Both the position numbers and the translations under genes were made by a program. Source: Paracoccaceae bacterium (lineage in GTDB: Bacteria > Pseudomonadota > Alphaproteobacteria > Rhodobacterales > Rhodobacteraceae). Taken from it: a stretch of DNA of 64,000 nt. Under the pieces are notes generated by a model. It was not told where the DNA came from. It searched no databases and was given only the letters and a program-made list of their open reading frames with translations. The stretch is taken from the NCBI GenBank assembly GCA_024236495.1, contig JACKKJ010000001.1, positions 558,001-622,000 of the forward strand, given 5' to 3'. Positions 44,347 through 53,504 of the stretch are shown here, in pieces. Positions within the stretch are counted from its first letter, which is position 1; each line of letters starts with the position of its first letter.

Positions 44347-45603
44347 ATGCCGCTTCTCGTGATGAAATTCGGCGGCACCTCGGTGGCCGATCTCGACCGC
44401 ATCGCCAACGCCGCCCAAAAGGTCCAGCGCGAGGTCGAACGCGGCTATGACGTGATCGTCATCGTGTCGGCCATGTCGGGCAAGACCAACGAACTTGTCG
44501 GCTGGGTCGAACAGACCTCTCACCTTTATGACGCGCGCGAATACGACGCGGTCGTCGCCTCGGGCGAAAACGTGACCGCCGGGCTGATGGCGCTGCGGCT
44601 TCAGGAAATGGGCGTGCCCGCGCGGTCCTGGCAGGGCTGGCAGGTGCCGATCAACACGACGTCGGCCCATTCCTCGGCGCGCTTCGTCTCGATCCCGCGC
44701 GACAACATCGACGCCAAGTTCACCGAGGGCTTCAAGGTCGCGGTGGTCGCGGGGTTCCAGGGCGTCTCGGAAGAGGGCCGGATCACCACGCTGGGTCGTG
44801 GCGGGTCGGACACGACCGCGGTCGCCTTCGCCGCCGCCTTCGGGGCGGAACGCTGCGACATCTACACCGACGTGGACGGCGTCTATACGACCGATCCGCG
44901 CATCTGCGGCAAGGCGCGCAAGCTTGACCGCATCGCCTTCGAGGAGATGCTGGAACTTGCCTCGCTGGGCGCCAAGGTCCTTCAGACCCGCTCGGTCGAG
45001 CTGGCGATGCGCTACAAGGTGAAGCTGCGCGTCCTGTCGAGCTTCGAAGACACCGACGAAAACTCCGGAACCCTGGTCTGCGACGAGGAGGATATCATGG
45101 AATCGAAAGCCGTCTCTGGCGTCGCCTACAGCCGCGACGAAGCCAAGATCACGCTGGTCACGGTCGAGGACCGGCCCGGCATCGCCGCCGCGATCTTCGG
45201 TCCCCTGGCCGAGGCCGGGGTGAACGTGGACATGATCGTCCAGAACATCTCGGAAAAGAACTACGAAGGTCACACCGTGGCCGTCACCGACATGACCTTT
45301 TCCTGCCCGATCAATCAGGTCGCGCGCGCCAGGAAAGCGCTGGAGGAGGCACGCGACGCAGGCTCGATCGTCTATGACGACCTTGTCGTGGATACCGATG
45401 TCGCCAAGGTGTCGGTCGTCGGCATCGGCATGCGGTCGCAGTCGGGCGTCGCGGCGCGGATGTTCGCCGCCCTTGCCGCGGAAAACGTGAACATCAAGGT
45501 GATCGCGACCTCGGAGATCAAGGTTTCGGTCCTGATCGACCGCAAGTACATGGAGCTTGCGGTGCAGGCGCTTCATGACGCCTTCGAACTCGAAAAGGCC
45601 TGA
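44347..45603 (+). CDS. lysC: Aspartate kinase
   Basis: A 418-residue aspartokinase, first step of the lysine/threonine/methionine pathway. It starts MPLLVMKFGGTSVADLDRI. TLGRGGSDTTAVAFAAAF (about residue 150) and the VDGVYTTDPRIC loop are standard. Two ACT domains follow (about residues 265-415) for feedback control by lysine and threonine. It is followed by a terminator, so it is probably monocistronic. thrC lies 17 kb away in this window. Confidence 0.96.
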   Translation: MPLLVMKFGGTSVADLDRIANAAQKVQREVERGYDVIVIVSAMSGKTNELVGWVEQTSHLYDAREYDAVVASGENVTAGLMALRLQEMGVPARSWQGWQVPINTTSAHSSARFVSIPRDNIDAKFTEGFKVAVVAGFQGVSEEGRITTLGRGGSDTTAVAFAAAFGAERCDIYTDVDGVYTTDPRICGKARKLDRIAFEEMLELASLGAKVLQTRSVELAMRYKVKLRVLSSFEDTDENSGTLVCDEEDIMESKAVSGVAYSRDEAKITLVTVEDRPGIAAAIFGPLAEAGVNVDMIVQNISEKNYEGHTVAVTDMTFSCPINQVARARKALEEARDAGSIVYDDLVVDTDVAKVSVVGIGMRSQSGVAARMFAALAAENVNIKVIATSEIKVSVLIDRKYMELAVQALHDAFELEKA

Positions 45604-45628
45604 GCCACGGGTCAAGAAACCGGCTTGT

Positions 45629-45654
45629 GGCCCGCCCGTTGCGGCGGGCCTTTT
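45629..45654 (+). terminator. Rho-independent terminator after lysC
   Basis: GGCCCGCC (45629-45636) and GGCGGGCC (45643-45650) form an eight-base-pair stem with a six-base loop, followed by TTTT. It lies 25 bases after the lysC stop. Confidence 0.85.
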
Positions 45655-45813
45655 CATGGGCGGCAATCCTGGCCCGCCCAAAGATCGGGCAGGCGGCGCG
45701 TCCTTGCCCATGCGACCGGCAGCACCTGTCTTGCCGCGCCGGGGCCTTCCATTCCCACTCCCCATTCCGCGCCGCATCGCCTATAGAGGGGCAAAGACCC
45801 GCCGGAACCCGAG

Positions 45814-48060
45814 ATGCCAGAACGCACGGAAAGCGAAAGCCGCAAGCTTCTCAAGCGTTTGCGAGACACCCTTGCCGAGCCGGGCGCGGGCCAGGAACGG
45901 CTTGACCGCATCACGCACCTGATTGCCGATTCCATGGGCAGCGAAGTCTGCTCGATCTACCTGTTCCGCGACGACGAAACGCTTGAACTTTGTGCGACCG
46001 AAGGGCTCAAGGCGGAATCCGTCCACCAGACCCGCATGCGGCTGGGCGAGGGGCTTGTCGGCCGCGTCGCCAAGGCGTCGAGCCCGATCAACACCGCGAA
46101 CGCGCCGGCGGAAAAGGGGTTCCGCTACATGCCCGAAACGGGGGAGGAGATCTATTCCTCCTTCCTTGGCGTGCCGATCCAGCGGCTTGGCGAAAAGCTG
46201 GGCGTTCTTGTCGTCCAGTCCAAGCAGGCCCGCGCGTTTTCCGACGACGAGGTCTATGCGCTTGAAGTCGTGGCCATGGTGCTGGCCGAGATGACCGAAC
46301 TTGGCGCCTTCGTCGGCGAGGGCGAGGCGCTGGCGGCGTTGCACAAGCAGCCAGTGATGTTTCGCGGCGCGACCGGGCAGGAGGGCAGCGCCGAGGGTCA
46401 CGTCTGGCTGCACGAACCGCGCGTCGTCGTCACCAACCCGGTGGCCGACGACCCGAAGAAGGAACTGAAGCGCCTGAACGATGCCGTGGCCGAACTGCGG
46501 CTGTCGGTCGATGCCATGCTGACCATGAACGACGGCGGCGACAAGGAACAGATGGCGATCCTCGAAGCCTACCGCATGTTCGCCAATTCGCGCGGATGGA
46601 TGCGCCGGATGGAGGAAGACATCGCGCGCGGCCTGTCGGCCGAGGCGGCGGTGGAAAAGGAACAATCGGCGGCGCGCGCGCGGCTTGAAACCGTGCCGGA
46701 CCCCTATCTGCGCGACCGCCTGCACGATCTGGACGACCTGTCGAACCGGCTCTTGCGGATCCTCACCGGGCAGGGCGCCGATACCGGCGCCGAAATGCCG
46801 CCCGATCCGATCCTCGTGGCCCGCAACATCGGCCCGGCCGAACTTCTGGACTACGGGCGCCGGCTGAAAGGCGTGGTGCTGGAGGAAGGCTCCGTCGGGT
46901 CGCATGCCGCCGTCGTGGCGCGGGCGCTTGCCATTCCCCTTGTCATCCACGCCGACAAGATCACGACCGAGGCGCTGAACGGCGACCGCATCCTTGTCGA
47001 CGGCGATCAGGGCATCGTTCACCTGCGCCCCGAGGAAACCGTGGCCAGCGCGTTTCGCGACAAGATCGCCATGCAGGCAGCAGCCCAAAGCCGCTATGCC
47101 AGCCTGCGCGACCTGCCGGCGGAATCACGCTGCGGCACCCGCGTAGGGCTGCACATGAACGCGGGCCTGATCGCCGATCTGCCGTCGCTGGCCGGGTCGG
47201 GGGCCGAAGGCGTGGGCCTTTTCCGCACCGAACTGCAATTCCTGATCCGCGCCCATGTGCCGAAGCGCTCCGAACTGGTCGCGATCTACGCGCGCGTCCT
47301 TGAAGCCGCGCAGGGCAAGCGCGTGGCTTTCCGCACGCTCGACATCGGGTCGGACAAGGTGCTGCCCTACATGAAACGGGTCGAGGAACCGAACCCCGCG
47401 ATGGGATGGCGCGCGATCCGCGTCGGCCTCGACAAGCCGGGGATCCTCAGGATGCAGCTTCAGGCGCTGATCCGCGCCGCGAACGGCCGCGCGCTGACGG
47501 TGATGTTCCCCTTCATCGCAGAGCTGGACGAATTTCGCGCCGCCCGCCGCCATCTCTTCGAGGAGATCGAACGCGAACGCCACCTTGGCCATGCCTTGCC
47601 CGCGAAGATCGAGGTCGGCGCGATGCTGGAGACGCCATCGCTTGCCTTCGCGCCCGCAGAGTTCTTCGAGACCGCCGATTTCGTCTCGATCGGCGGCAAC
47701 GACCTGAAGCAGTTCTTCTTCGCGGCCGACCGAGAGAATGAAACGGTGCGCCGCCGCTACGACATGCTGAACACCAGCTACCTGACCTTCATCGAACAGA
47801 TCGTTACGCGCTGCACCGAGGGCGCCACCCATCTTTCCTTCTGCGGCGAGGATGCCGGCCGCCCGATCGAGGCCGCCTGCCTGGCCGCGATGGGGTTGCG
47901 CACCTTGTCGATGCGACCGGCGTCGATCGGGCCGGTAAAGCACCTCTTGCGCCGGATCAGCCTGACCGAGCTGCGCGGGGTGATCGACGCCGCCCGCGCC
48001 GACGGTGCGGTGAACGTGCGCGCGCAGGTCATGACCTGGCTTTCCGCACAGGACATCTGA
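45814..48060 (+). CDS. ptsP: Phosphoenolpyruvate-protein phosphotransferase PtsP (EI-Ntr)
   Basis: A 748-residue enzyme I of the nitrogen-related PTS, which passes phosphate from PEP to NPr. Residues about 10-160 form a GAF domain (ITHLIADSMGSEVCSIYLFRDD, EEIYSSFLGVPIQRLGEKLGVL). The PEP-utilising swivelling domain carries the active-site His364 in SVGSHAAVVARAL. The C-terminal TIM barrel has GLFRTELQFLIR, ALEAA.. and SIGGNDLKQFFFAADR. The whole length and order match PtsP rather than the sugar-PTS EI. Its GAF sensor suggests nitrogen-status input. Confidence 0.96.
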   Translation: MPERTESESRKLLKRLRDTLAEPGAGQERLDRITHLIADSMGSEVCSIYLFRDDETLELCATEGLKAESVHQTRMRLGEGLVGRVAKASSPINTANAPAEKGFRYMPETGEEIYSSFLGVPIQRLGEKLGVLVVQSKQARAFSDDEVYALEVVAMVLAEMTELGAFVGEGEALAALHKQPVMFRGATGQEGSAEGHVWLHEPRVVVTNPVADDPKKELKRLNDAVAELRLSVDAMLTMNDGGDKEQMAILEAYRMFANSRGWMRRMEEDIARGLSAEAAVEKEQSAARARLETVPDPYLRDRLHDLDDLSNRLLRILTGQGADTGAEMPPDPILVARNIGPAELLDYGRRLKGVVLEEGSVGSHAAVVARALAIPLVIHADKITTEALNGDRILVDGDQGIVHLRPEETVASAFRDKIAMQAAAQSRYASLRDLPAESRCGTRVGLHMNAGLIADLPSLAGSGAEGVGLFRTELQFLIRAHVPKRSELVAIYARVLEAAQGKRVAFRTLDIGSDKVLPYMKRVEEPNPAMGWRAIRVGLDKPGILRMQLQALIRAANGRALTVMFPFIAELDEFRAARRHLFEEIERERHLGHALPAKIEVGAMLETPSLAFAPAEFFETADFVSIGGNDLKQFFFAADRENETVRRRYDMLNTSYLTFIEQIVTRCTEGATHLSFCGEDAGRPIEAACLAAMGLRTLSMRPASIGPVKHLLRRISLTELRGVIDAARADGAVNVRAQVMTWLSAQDI

Positions 48061-48150
48061 CGACTTGCACAGCCACCGGGCGGGCGCAGCCCTTGCCGAC
48101 CGCCGGGCAAGGGCATAGCTATCCCCCGACATCAAAGACAGGAGCAGGAA

Positions 48151-48981
48151 ATGGGCTACACCCCCCCGAAGGTCTGGACCTGGGAAAAACCGAACGGCGG
48201 GCAGTTCGCCGCCATCAACCGCCCCATCGCGGGCCCGACCCACGACAGCGAACTTCCGGTCGGCCGTCATCCGTTCCAGCTTTATTCGCAGGGCACGCCG
48301 AACGGCCAGAAGGTCACCATCCTTTTCGAGGAATTGCTGGAAGCCGGTCACAAGGGCGCCGAATACGACGCCTGGCTGATCGAGATTTCCAAGGGCGACC
48401 AGTTCGGATCAGGCTTCGTCGCCATCAACCCGAATTCGAAGATCCCGGCGCTGGTCGACCGGTCGGGCGCCGAGCCGATCCGGCTTTTCGAAAGCGGATC
48501 GATCCTTCTGCACCTGGCGGAAAAGTTCGGGGCCTTCATCCCGGGCGACGCGGCGGGGCGCGCCGAAACGCTGAACTGGCTTTTCTGGCAGATGGGTTCG
48601 GCGCCCTACCTTGGCGGCGGGTTCGGCCATTTCTACGCCTATGCGCCCGAGAAGTTCGAATACGCCATCAACCGTTTCGCCATGGAAACCAAGCGCCAAC
48701 TGGATGTCTTGAACCGGGCCCTTGCAGCCCGCCGTTTCATCGCCGGCGACACCTATACGATCGCCGACATCGCGATCTGGCCCTGGTATGGCAACCTTGT
48801 CCTCGGTCGCAGCTATGACGCGGCGGAGTTCCTGGATGTCACGTCTTACGATCACGTCCTGCGCTGGGCGCAAGACATCGACGCCCGACCGGCCGTGCAG
48901 CGCGGGCGCCGCGTGAACCGAACCTCCGACGGGTTGCGCGAACGCCACGGCGCGGAAGACTTCGCGGCCCTTCCCGCATAA
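48151..48981 (+). CDS. Glutathione S-transferase family protein, YghU-like
   Basis: A 276-residue member of the YghU/Ure2p-like glutathione transferases, which bind two GSH or act as disulfide-bond reductases. N-terminal NRPIAGPTHDSELPVGRHPFQLYSQGTPNGQK in pattern, then NPNSKIPALVDRSG and LFESGSILLHLAEKFG form the thioredoxin-like glutathione site. The C-terminal helical domain has IADIAIWPWYGNLVLG. AGGAGCAGGAA precedes the start. It stands alone. Confidence 0.92.
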   Translation: MGYTPPKVWTWEKPNGGQFAAINRPIAGPTHDSELPVGRHPFQLYSQGTPNGQKVTILFEELLEAGHKGAEYDAWLIEISKGDQFGSGFVAINPNSKIPALVDRSGAEPIRLFESGSILLHLAEKFGAFIPGDAAGRAETLNWLFWQMGSAPYLGGGFGHFYAYAPEKFEYAINRFAMETKRQLDVLNRALAARRFIAGDTYTIADIAIWPWYGNLVLGRSYDAAEFLDVTSYDHVLRWAQDIDARPAVQRGRRVNRTSDGLRERHGAEDFAALPA

Positions 48982-49018
48982 GGCCGGCATGGGGGCGGGT
49001 TCCCGCCGGCCCGTCCCG

Positions 49019-49792
49019 TCACCCCTTGAGCAGAGGCAGGGCGCGCGCGCGCCATGCCGCAAGAACAGGGTCTTCGCCGTGGGCCGCCGCCAGCCGTTTC
49101 AGCGCGAAGCGGACCCGCGCCATTTCCTCGTAATAGCCCATGTAGGCATAATTGATCCCCGCCCCGGCCGCAGCGCCCAGGACTGGCACCGCCTGCCCCG
49201 CCAGCTTGCGGCCCAGGACCACCGCGACGCCCGGTGCGACCTGCTGGATCAGCGCCTGCAGGGTGACGCCGTTCACGCTCAGCCGGGTGCCGAGATAGGC
49301 GGTATTGACCCCGTCATCGGCCCGCCCCGGACCGCCCGACCCGAAGATGTCGAGGCACAGAAGCCGCACCTCCTGCGAGGCGGGATCGAAGCCTTCGCGA
49401 GACGCCGCGCGCTGCATCGCGCCAAAGATCAGCGTGATCGTCGCCGGCAGTTCGATCATCGCCGAGCCGATCCCGCCCATGCCGCCCAGAACACCGCCCG
49501 CCGCGGCGACGACCCTGTGCGTCCAGTCGCTTGCCGCAGGCACCTGCGGGATCGCGCCCACCGCGCCGGCGGCGCGATAGGCCCCCTCAAGAAGGCCCGC
49601 CATCCCGGCGTCAAGGGCGCCGCGCAGCTTCACCGGCAAGGCGCCCGCGCGGGATTCAAGCGATCCGCCCACGCTGTTCAGCGCACGGATGACCGGCCCG
49701 TTGGCCCGCGCGGCGCGCGCGACCAGCGCGGCGATCTCGGCCTCCGCCTCGGGCGGAAGGTCGGGCCGGACCTCTGGCGCTGCATCCATCAT
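49019..49792 (-). CDS. EcsC family protein
   Basis: A 257-residue protein with the EcsC pattern: a central Gly-rich hydrophobic block (RVVAAAGGVLGGMGGIGSAMIELPATITLIFGAM), the LLCLDIFGSGG stretch, and a C-terminal GAAAGAGINYAYMGYYEEMARVRFALKRL segment. In Bacillus EcsC sits beside an ABC exporter, but the function in proteobacteria is unknown. Here it is convergent with the YghU-like gene and has no ABC partner. Confidence 0.85.
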   Translation of the reverse strand: MMDAAPEVRPDLPPEAEAEIAALVARAARANGPVIRALNSVGGSLESRAGALPVKLRGALDAGMAGLLEGAYRAAGAVGAIPQVPAASDWTHRVVAAAGGVLGGMGGIGSAMIELPATITLIFGAMQRAASREGFDPASQEVRLLCLDIFGSGGPGRADDGVNTAYLGTRLSVNGVTLQALIQQVAPGVAVVLGRKLAGQAVPVLGAAAGAGINYAYMGYYEEMARVRFALKRLAAAHGEDPVLAAWRARALPLLKG

Positions 49793-49904
49793 CGAAGCCT
49801 CCGTTCCGTGGCCCCCTGCCCGGCGACCTTACGGGAATCTGGGTATTGCGCGCACGGAATTCAAAGGGGAACCGGCCACGCCGGCTCCCCCCTTGGCCAG
49901 TGCG

Positions 49905-51047
49905 TCAACCCAGAACCTCGCGGATGGCCTGCAGGAAGACGGCGGCCCCGACGGGGATCAGGTCGTCGGGGAAATCGTAATCGGGGTTGTGCAGTTGTGG
50001 CCGGTCCTCCCCCGCGCCCAGAAGAAACATCGCGGCGGGCCGGTCGTGACCGAAACGCCCGAAATCCTCCGACCCGAGCATGGGCGGCACCTCCGACACC
50101 GGAACGCCCGCCGCGGTGCAGGCGCGGCGCAGGAGTGCCACCGCCTCGGGCGCGTTGCGGCAGGCCAGGAACACGTCGTCATAGCGCATCGACAGTTCAA
50201 GCCCCTCGGCCTCGGCCACATCGCGCACGAGCGCCTCCGCCTCGGCGCAAAGGGCATCCATCCCCGCATCCTCAAGGCAGCGCAGCGTCACCATCAGCCG
50301 CGCCGCCCCGGGCGCGACGCCGAAGGTCGCCTCTCCCAAAGCCGCGTGGGTGACGGTGGCCATGCGGAACCCCGTGTCAAGCGGCCCGCCCCCGCCCAGC
50401 GCCGTCAGCGCGGGCATCAGCCGCGCCAGCGCCCGCATCGGCGACAGCCCGGTATCGGGCATCGAGGCATGGGCCGTGCGCCCGCAAAGCCGGATGTCCA
50501 GCCCGCGCGAGGCACAGTTGGCAGGCCCCTCGGCAAGGCCGACATGGCCAAGCGGAAGGCCGGGCATGTTGTGCAGCGAAAGCGCGATGTCCGGCGCGAT
50601 CGCGGCAAAGGCCGGATCGGCCAGAACCGCCGCCGCGCCCTGCCCGGTTTCCTCTGCCGGCTGGAACAGCAAGATCACGCGCCCGCGCGCCGGCCGCTGC
50701 CGCGCCAGCACGCGGCCCACCGCGCAGAGCATGGCCATGTGCCCGTCATGCCCGCACAGATGCCCGCGCCCGGCAATGCGGCTGCGGTAGTCCGGTGTCC
50801 CCGTCTCCTCGATCGGCAGGGCGTCAAGCTCGGCGCGGATCATCACCGACGGCCCCGCCCGACCGCTGTCGTAGACCAGCGCGACCCCGGTTCCGCCAAG
50901 CCCCGTCAGCACCTTGTCGGGCGCGCCTGCGGCCATGAAGGCGACGACGCGCCGGGCGGTTTCCTCTTCCGCCCCAGAAAGCTCCGGCCAAAGGTGAAGC
51001 TCGCGCCGGAACGCCGTCAGCTCCGCGATGTCGGAATTCGTGAACAT
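49905..51047 (-). CDS. M20-family amidohydrolase (aminoacylase/hippurate hydrolase-like)
   Basis: A 380-residue metal-dependent amidohydrolase of the M20D group. FRRELHLWPELSGAEEETAR opens the catalytic domain, RGHLCGHDGHMAMLC (about residues 92-106) carries a metal Cys/His/Asp set, LFQPAEETGQGAAAVL supplies the Glu-Glu pair, and LHNMPGLPLG and GSEDFGRFG follow. It cleaves N-acyl amino acids or indole conjugates in related enzymes. It shares the strand with the GNAT gene upstream (25-base gap). Confidence 0.9.
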   Translation of the reverse strand: MFTNSDIAELTAFRRELHLWPELSGAEEETARRVVAFMAAGAPDKVLTGLGGTGVALVYDSGRAGPSVMIRAELDALPIEETGTPDYRSRIAGRGHLCGHDGHMAMLCAVGRVLARQRPARGRVILLFQPAEETGQGAAAVLADPAFAAIAPDIALSLHNMPGLPLGHVGLAEGPANCASRGLDIRLCGRTAHASMPDTGLSPMRALARLMPALTALGGGGPLDTGFRMATVTHAALGEATFGVAPGAARLMVTLRCLEDAGMDALCAEAEALVRDVAEAEGLELSMRYDDVFLACRNAPEAVALLRRACTAAGVPVSEVPPMLGSEDFGRFGHDRPAAMFLLGAGEDRPQLHNPDYDFPDDLIPVGAAVFLQAIREVLG

Positions 51048-51072
51048 GTGATCCCCCCTCGCGTTTTCCCTG

Positions 51073-51561
51073 TCAGTCCGTGAATTTCGTCACCTTCCCG
51101 GTGACACCCGCCCAGGCGCCCGGCTGAAGATCCAGCCCCAGCACGCGGTCTGGGTTGGTCGGCGGCGGCATTTCCACGCCCTCGAGCCTGCGAAACCCGA
51201 AGCGCCGGTAATAGGGCGCGTCGCCGACCAGAAGGACGCGTTCCCAACCGAGCCGCCGCGCCTCGGTCAGGCTTTCGTTGATGAGAAGCCCGCCCAGCCC
51301 CTCGCCCTGTCGCGTCGGATGGACGGCGACAGGTCCAAGAAGCAGAACCCGCGCGCCACCGACCCTCACCGGCCAGTAGCGGATGACCGCCGCCAGAATG
51401 CCGTCATGATCGCGCAGGACGTGGCAGAGGTCCTTGACCTTCTCGACGCCATCCCTGAGCCGGTAGGATGACAGCGCCGTGCGCCCCGGCGCAAAGCAAA
51501 GGTCGTAAAGCGCCTCCACCTCCCACCAGTCGGCCTCGGTCTCTTCCTCCAGCCTGTACAC
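51073..51561 (-). CDS. GNAT family N-acetyltransferase
   Basis: A 162-residue acetyltransferase. LLLGPVAVHPTRQGEGLGGLLINES (about residues 71-95) contains the acetyl-CoA R/Q-x-x-G-x-G/A loop, and VLLVGDAPYYRRFGFRRLEGV is the typical C-terminal block of the YhbS/putative-acetyltransferase group. The substrate is unknown. It probably forms a pair with the M20 amidohydrolase gene downstream, which could imply an acyl-amino-acid cycle. Confidence 0.88.
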   Translation of the reverse strand: MYRLEEETEADWWEVEALYDLCFAPGRTALSSYRLRDGVEKVKDLCHVLRDHDGILAAVIRYWPVRVGGARVLLLGPVAVHPTRQGEGLGGLLINESLTEARRLGWERVLLVGDAPYYRRFGFRRLEGVEMPPPTNPDRVLGLDLQPGAWAGVTGKVTKFTD

Positions 51562-51647
51562 CGGTTTAGCGCCCTTTCCCGCGAATCCTCTGGAATCGCG
51601 CGTAACATGGCCCTAGGTCGGGGGCAAACCCATGAAAGGAAAAGCGC

Positions 51648-52232
51648 ATGTTCTATCGCCCCGAGAACGGCCACGGCCTGCCCCATAACCCGTTCAACGC
51701 GATCGTCACGCCGCGTCCGATCGGCTGGATATCGACGCGCGGCGCGGCAGGCGACAACCTTGCCCCCTATTCCTTCTTCAACGGCGTTGCCTATACCCCG
51801 CCGCAGGTCGTCTTCTCCTCGACCGAGGAGAAGGATTCGCTTCGCAACCTGCGCGAGACTGGGGTCTTCGCCGTCAACGTCGTCGAATACGCGATGCGCG
51901 AGAAGATGAACGCCACCTCCGGCACCTATCCGCCCGGCACCGACGAATTCGACCTTGCCGGGATCGAAAAGGCCCCTTGCGAGACAATCGACTGCCCCCG
52001 TGTGGCCGGTGCGCCCGCGACGCTCGAATGCCGGGTGGTGCAGATCGTGCCGCTTCTCGGCAAGGCCAATTTCCTGACGATCGGAGAGGTCACGGGCATC
52101 CATCTGCGCGACGACTGCCTGGTGGAGGGCCGCTTCGATGTGACCCGGTTCCAGCCCATCGCCCGGCTTGGCTACCGCGACTATTCCGTCGTGACCGATG
52201 TGTTCGAGATGGTGCGTCCTGACCAAAGCTGA
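51648..52232 (+). CDS. Flavin reductase family protein (FMN-binding split barrel)
   Basis: A 194-residue flavin-binding protein. NPFNAIVTPRPIGWISTRGAAGDNLAPYSFFNGV (pattern, residues 13-46) and FSSTEEKDSLRNLRETGVFAVNVV are the FMN-binding signature of the flavin reductase-like split barrel; the VQIVPLLGKANFLTIGEVTGIHL part matches the relatives with unknown partner. It could act as a reductase or a flavoprotein with other chemistry. AAAGGAAA precedes the start. Confidence 0.9.
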   Translation: MFYRPENGHGLPHNPFNAIVTPRPIGWISTRGAAGDNLAPYSFFNGVAYTPPQVVFSSTEEKDSLRNLRETGVFAVNVVEYAMREKMNATSGTYPPGTDEFDLAGIEKAPCETIDCPRVAGAPATLECRVVQIVPLLGKANFLTIGEVTGIHLRDDCLVEGRFDVTRFQPIARLGYRDYSVVTDVFEMVRPDQS

Positions 52233-52296
52233 CCACCCTTGCGCCTGCCTGCCCGCCCCCTATGATCCCCCGCGATCCCGAACCCGGAGCAAGACC

Positions 52297-52716
52297 ATGA
52301 AAGCGCGCGTCAAATGGGCCGAGGCCCGCACCTTCGTCGGCGAGGCCACGACCGGCCACAAGATCGCCTTCGGCACCGGCTACAACGACGGGCCGAAACC
52401 GGGCCCCAGCCCGATGGAGTTGCTGCTGATCGGCACCGGCGGCTGCGCGGCCTACGATGTCGTCTCGATCCTCGAAAAGGGGCGCGAACGGATCGAGGAC
52501 GTGGCGGTCGAACTTGACGCCGACCGCGCCGAAACCGAACCCAAGGTCTTTACCCGCATCCACATGCATTTCGTGGTGAAGGGCCGCGGCATCGACCCGA
52601 AAAAGGTCGAACGCGCGATCAACCTGTCGGTGGAGAAATACTGCTCCGCCTCGGCGATGATGGCGGCGACGGCCCGCATGAGCCACGATTTCGAGGTGAT
52701 CGATACTTCCGTCTAG
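52297..52716 (+). CDS. OsmC family peroxiredoxin-like protein
   Basis: A 139-residue OsmC/Ohr-fold protein. SPMELLLIGTGGCAAYDVVSILEK (about residues 38-61) supplies the first reactive Cys and VEKYCSASAMMA (about residues 109-120) the second. Such proteins reduce organic hydroperoxides or have related roles. It lies 64 bases after the flavin reductase gene on the same strand, so they may be one transcript. Confidence 0.93.
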   Translation: MKARVKWAEARTFVGEATTGHKIAFGTGYNDGPKPGPSPMELLLIGTGGCAAYDVVSILEKGRERIEDVAVELDADRAETEPKVFTRIHMHFVVKGRGIDPKKVERAINLSVEKYCSASAMMAATARMSHDFEVIDTSV

Positions 52717-52725
52717 GGCGCCCGG

Positions 52726-53430
52726 TCAGGCGAACCCGGCGGGGCGGAACCGCACCTTGGCCTCCGGCCCGCGCGGATCAAGGTCATAAAGCGCCGGGCG
52801 CGCCGCCAGATAGGCGCGCCAGCTCCGCTCTGGCTGCAGGCTGATCCGGGTTCCGTGTGCCTTGCTCATCGCGGGGTTCAGGTCGGTGATCCGCATGCCC
52901 TGCGCCTTGGTGCTGTGCTGGCGGATCATGTCGCGTATCCGCAGGTCCAGATCGGACACGCCGTCCTTCCTTTCCACGGGTTTTTCTGCCGCCGGCACCG
53001 GCTTGGGCGCGGCAGGTGCCGCCTCAGCCGTCCGTGCGCCGACCACGTCGAACCGCGTGCAGGCGCCCCGGAACGCCTTCGGTGCCTTGTCTTCCCCCAC
53101 CCCGATCACGCAAAGGCCCCTTTCGCGCAACCGTGTCGCCAGATGGGTGAAATCCCCGTCCGAACTTGCGATCACCACGGATGAAAAGGCTTGCGACATC
53201 GCCAGTTCCATCGCCTCGATGGACAGGAGAAGGTCGGCCGCGTTCTTGCCGATCCCCGCATGGATCAGCCGGAACCCGGCGGCGGCATGCCATTCGGAAT
53301 TGCAGGCGGCGTTCATGTAGACCCGGACCACATCCGGCGATCCCGCCGCCGCGCCGATCGACAGGATCGCCCTGGCATGGATCGCGCTCAGGTTTTCGCC
53401 ATCGACGAAGATCGCAACACGCCCTGTCAT
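52726..53430 (-). CDS. NYN-domain (PIN-like) nuclease with LOTUS/OST-HTH-like C-terminus
   Basis: A 234-residue protein. Residues 1-135 are a NYN/LabA-like PIN domain: VAIFVDGENLSA (first acid), KNAADLLLSIEAMELA and VVIASSDGDFTHLATRLRERG (later acids), the pattern of RNA-processing nucleases. After a Pro/Ala linker, residues about 160-234 (DLDLRIRDMIRQHSTKAQGM, then ITDLNPAMSKAHGTRISLQP) resemble an OST-HTH/LOTUS RNA-binding module. The target RNA is unknown. The start has only weak GGGA upstream. Confidence 0.85.
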   Translation of the reverse strand: MTGRVAIFVDGENLSAIHARAILSIGAAAGSPDVVRVYMNAACNSEWHAAAGFRLIHAGIGKNAADLLLSIEAMELAMSQAFSSVVIASSDGDFTHLATRLRERGLCVIGVGEDKAPKAFRGACTRFDVVGARTAEAAPAAPKPVPAAEKPVERKDGVSDLDLRIRDMIRQHSTKAQGMRITDLNPAMSKAHGTRISLQPERSWRAYLAARPALYDLDPRGPEAKVRFRPAGFA

Positions 53431-53504
53431 GAAATGATTTTCCCGTAATCGAAATACCTTGCGGGGATCATTCGCCAAAGCCCGCGTCAGTTCAAGGGCT
53501 GCGG

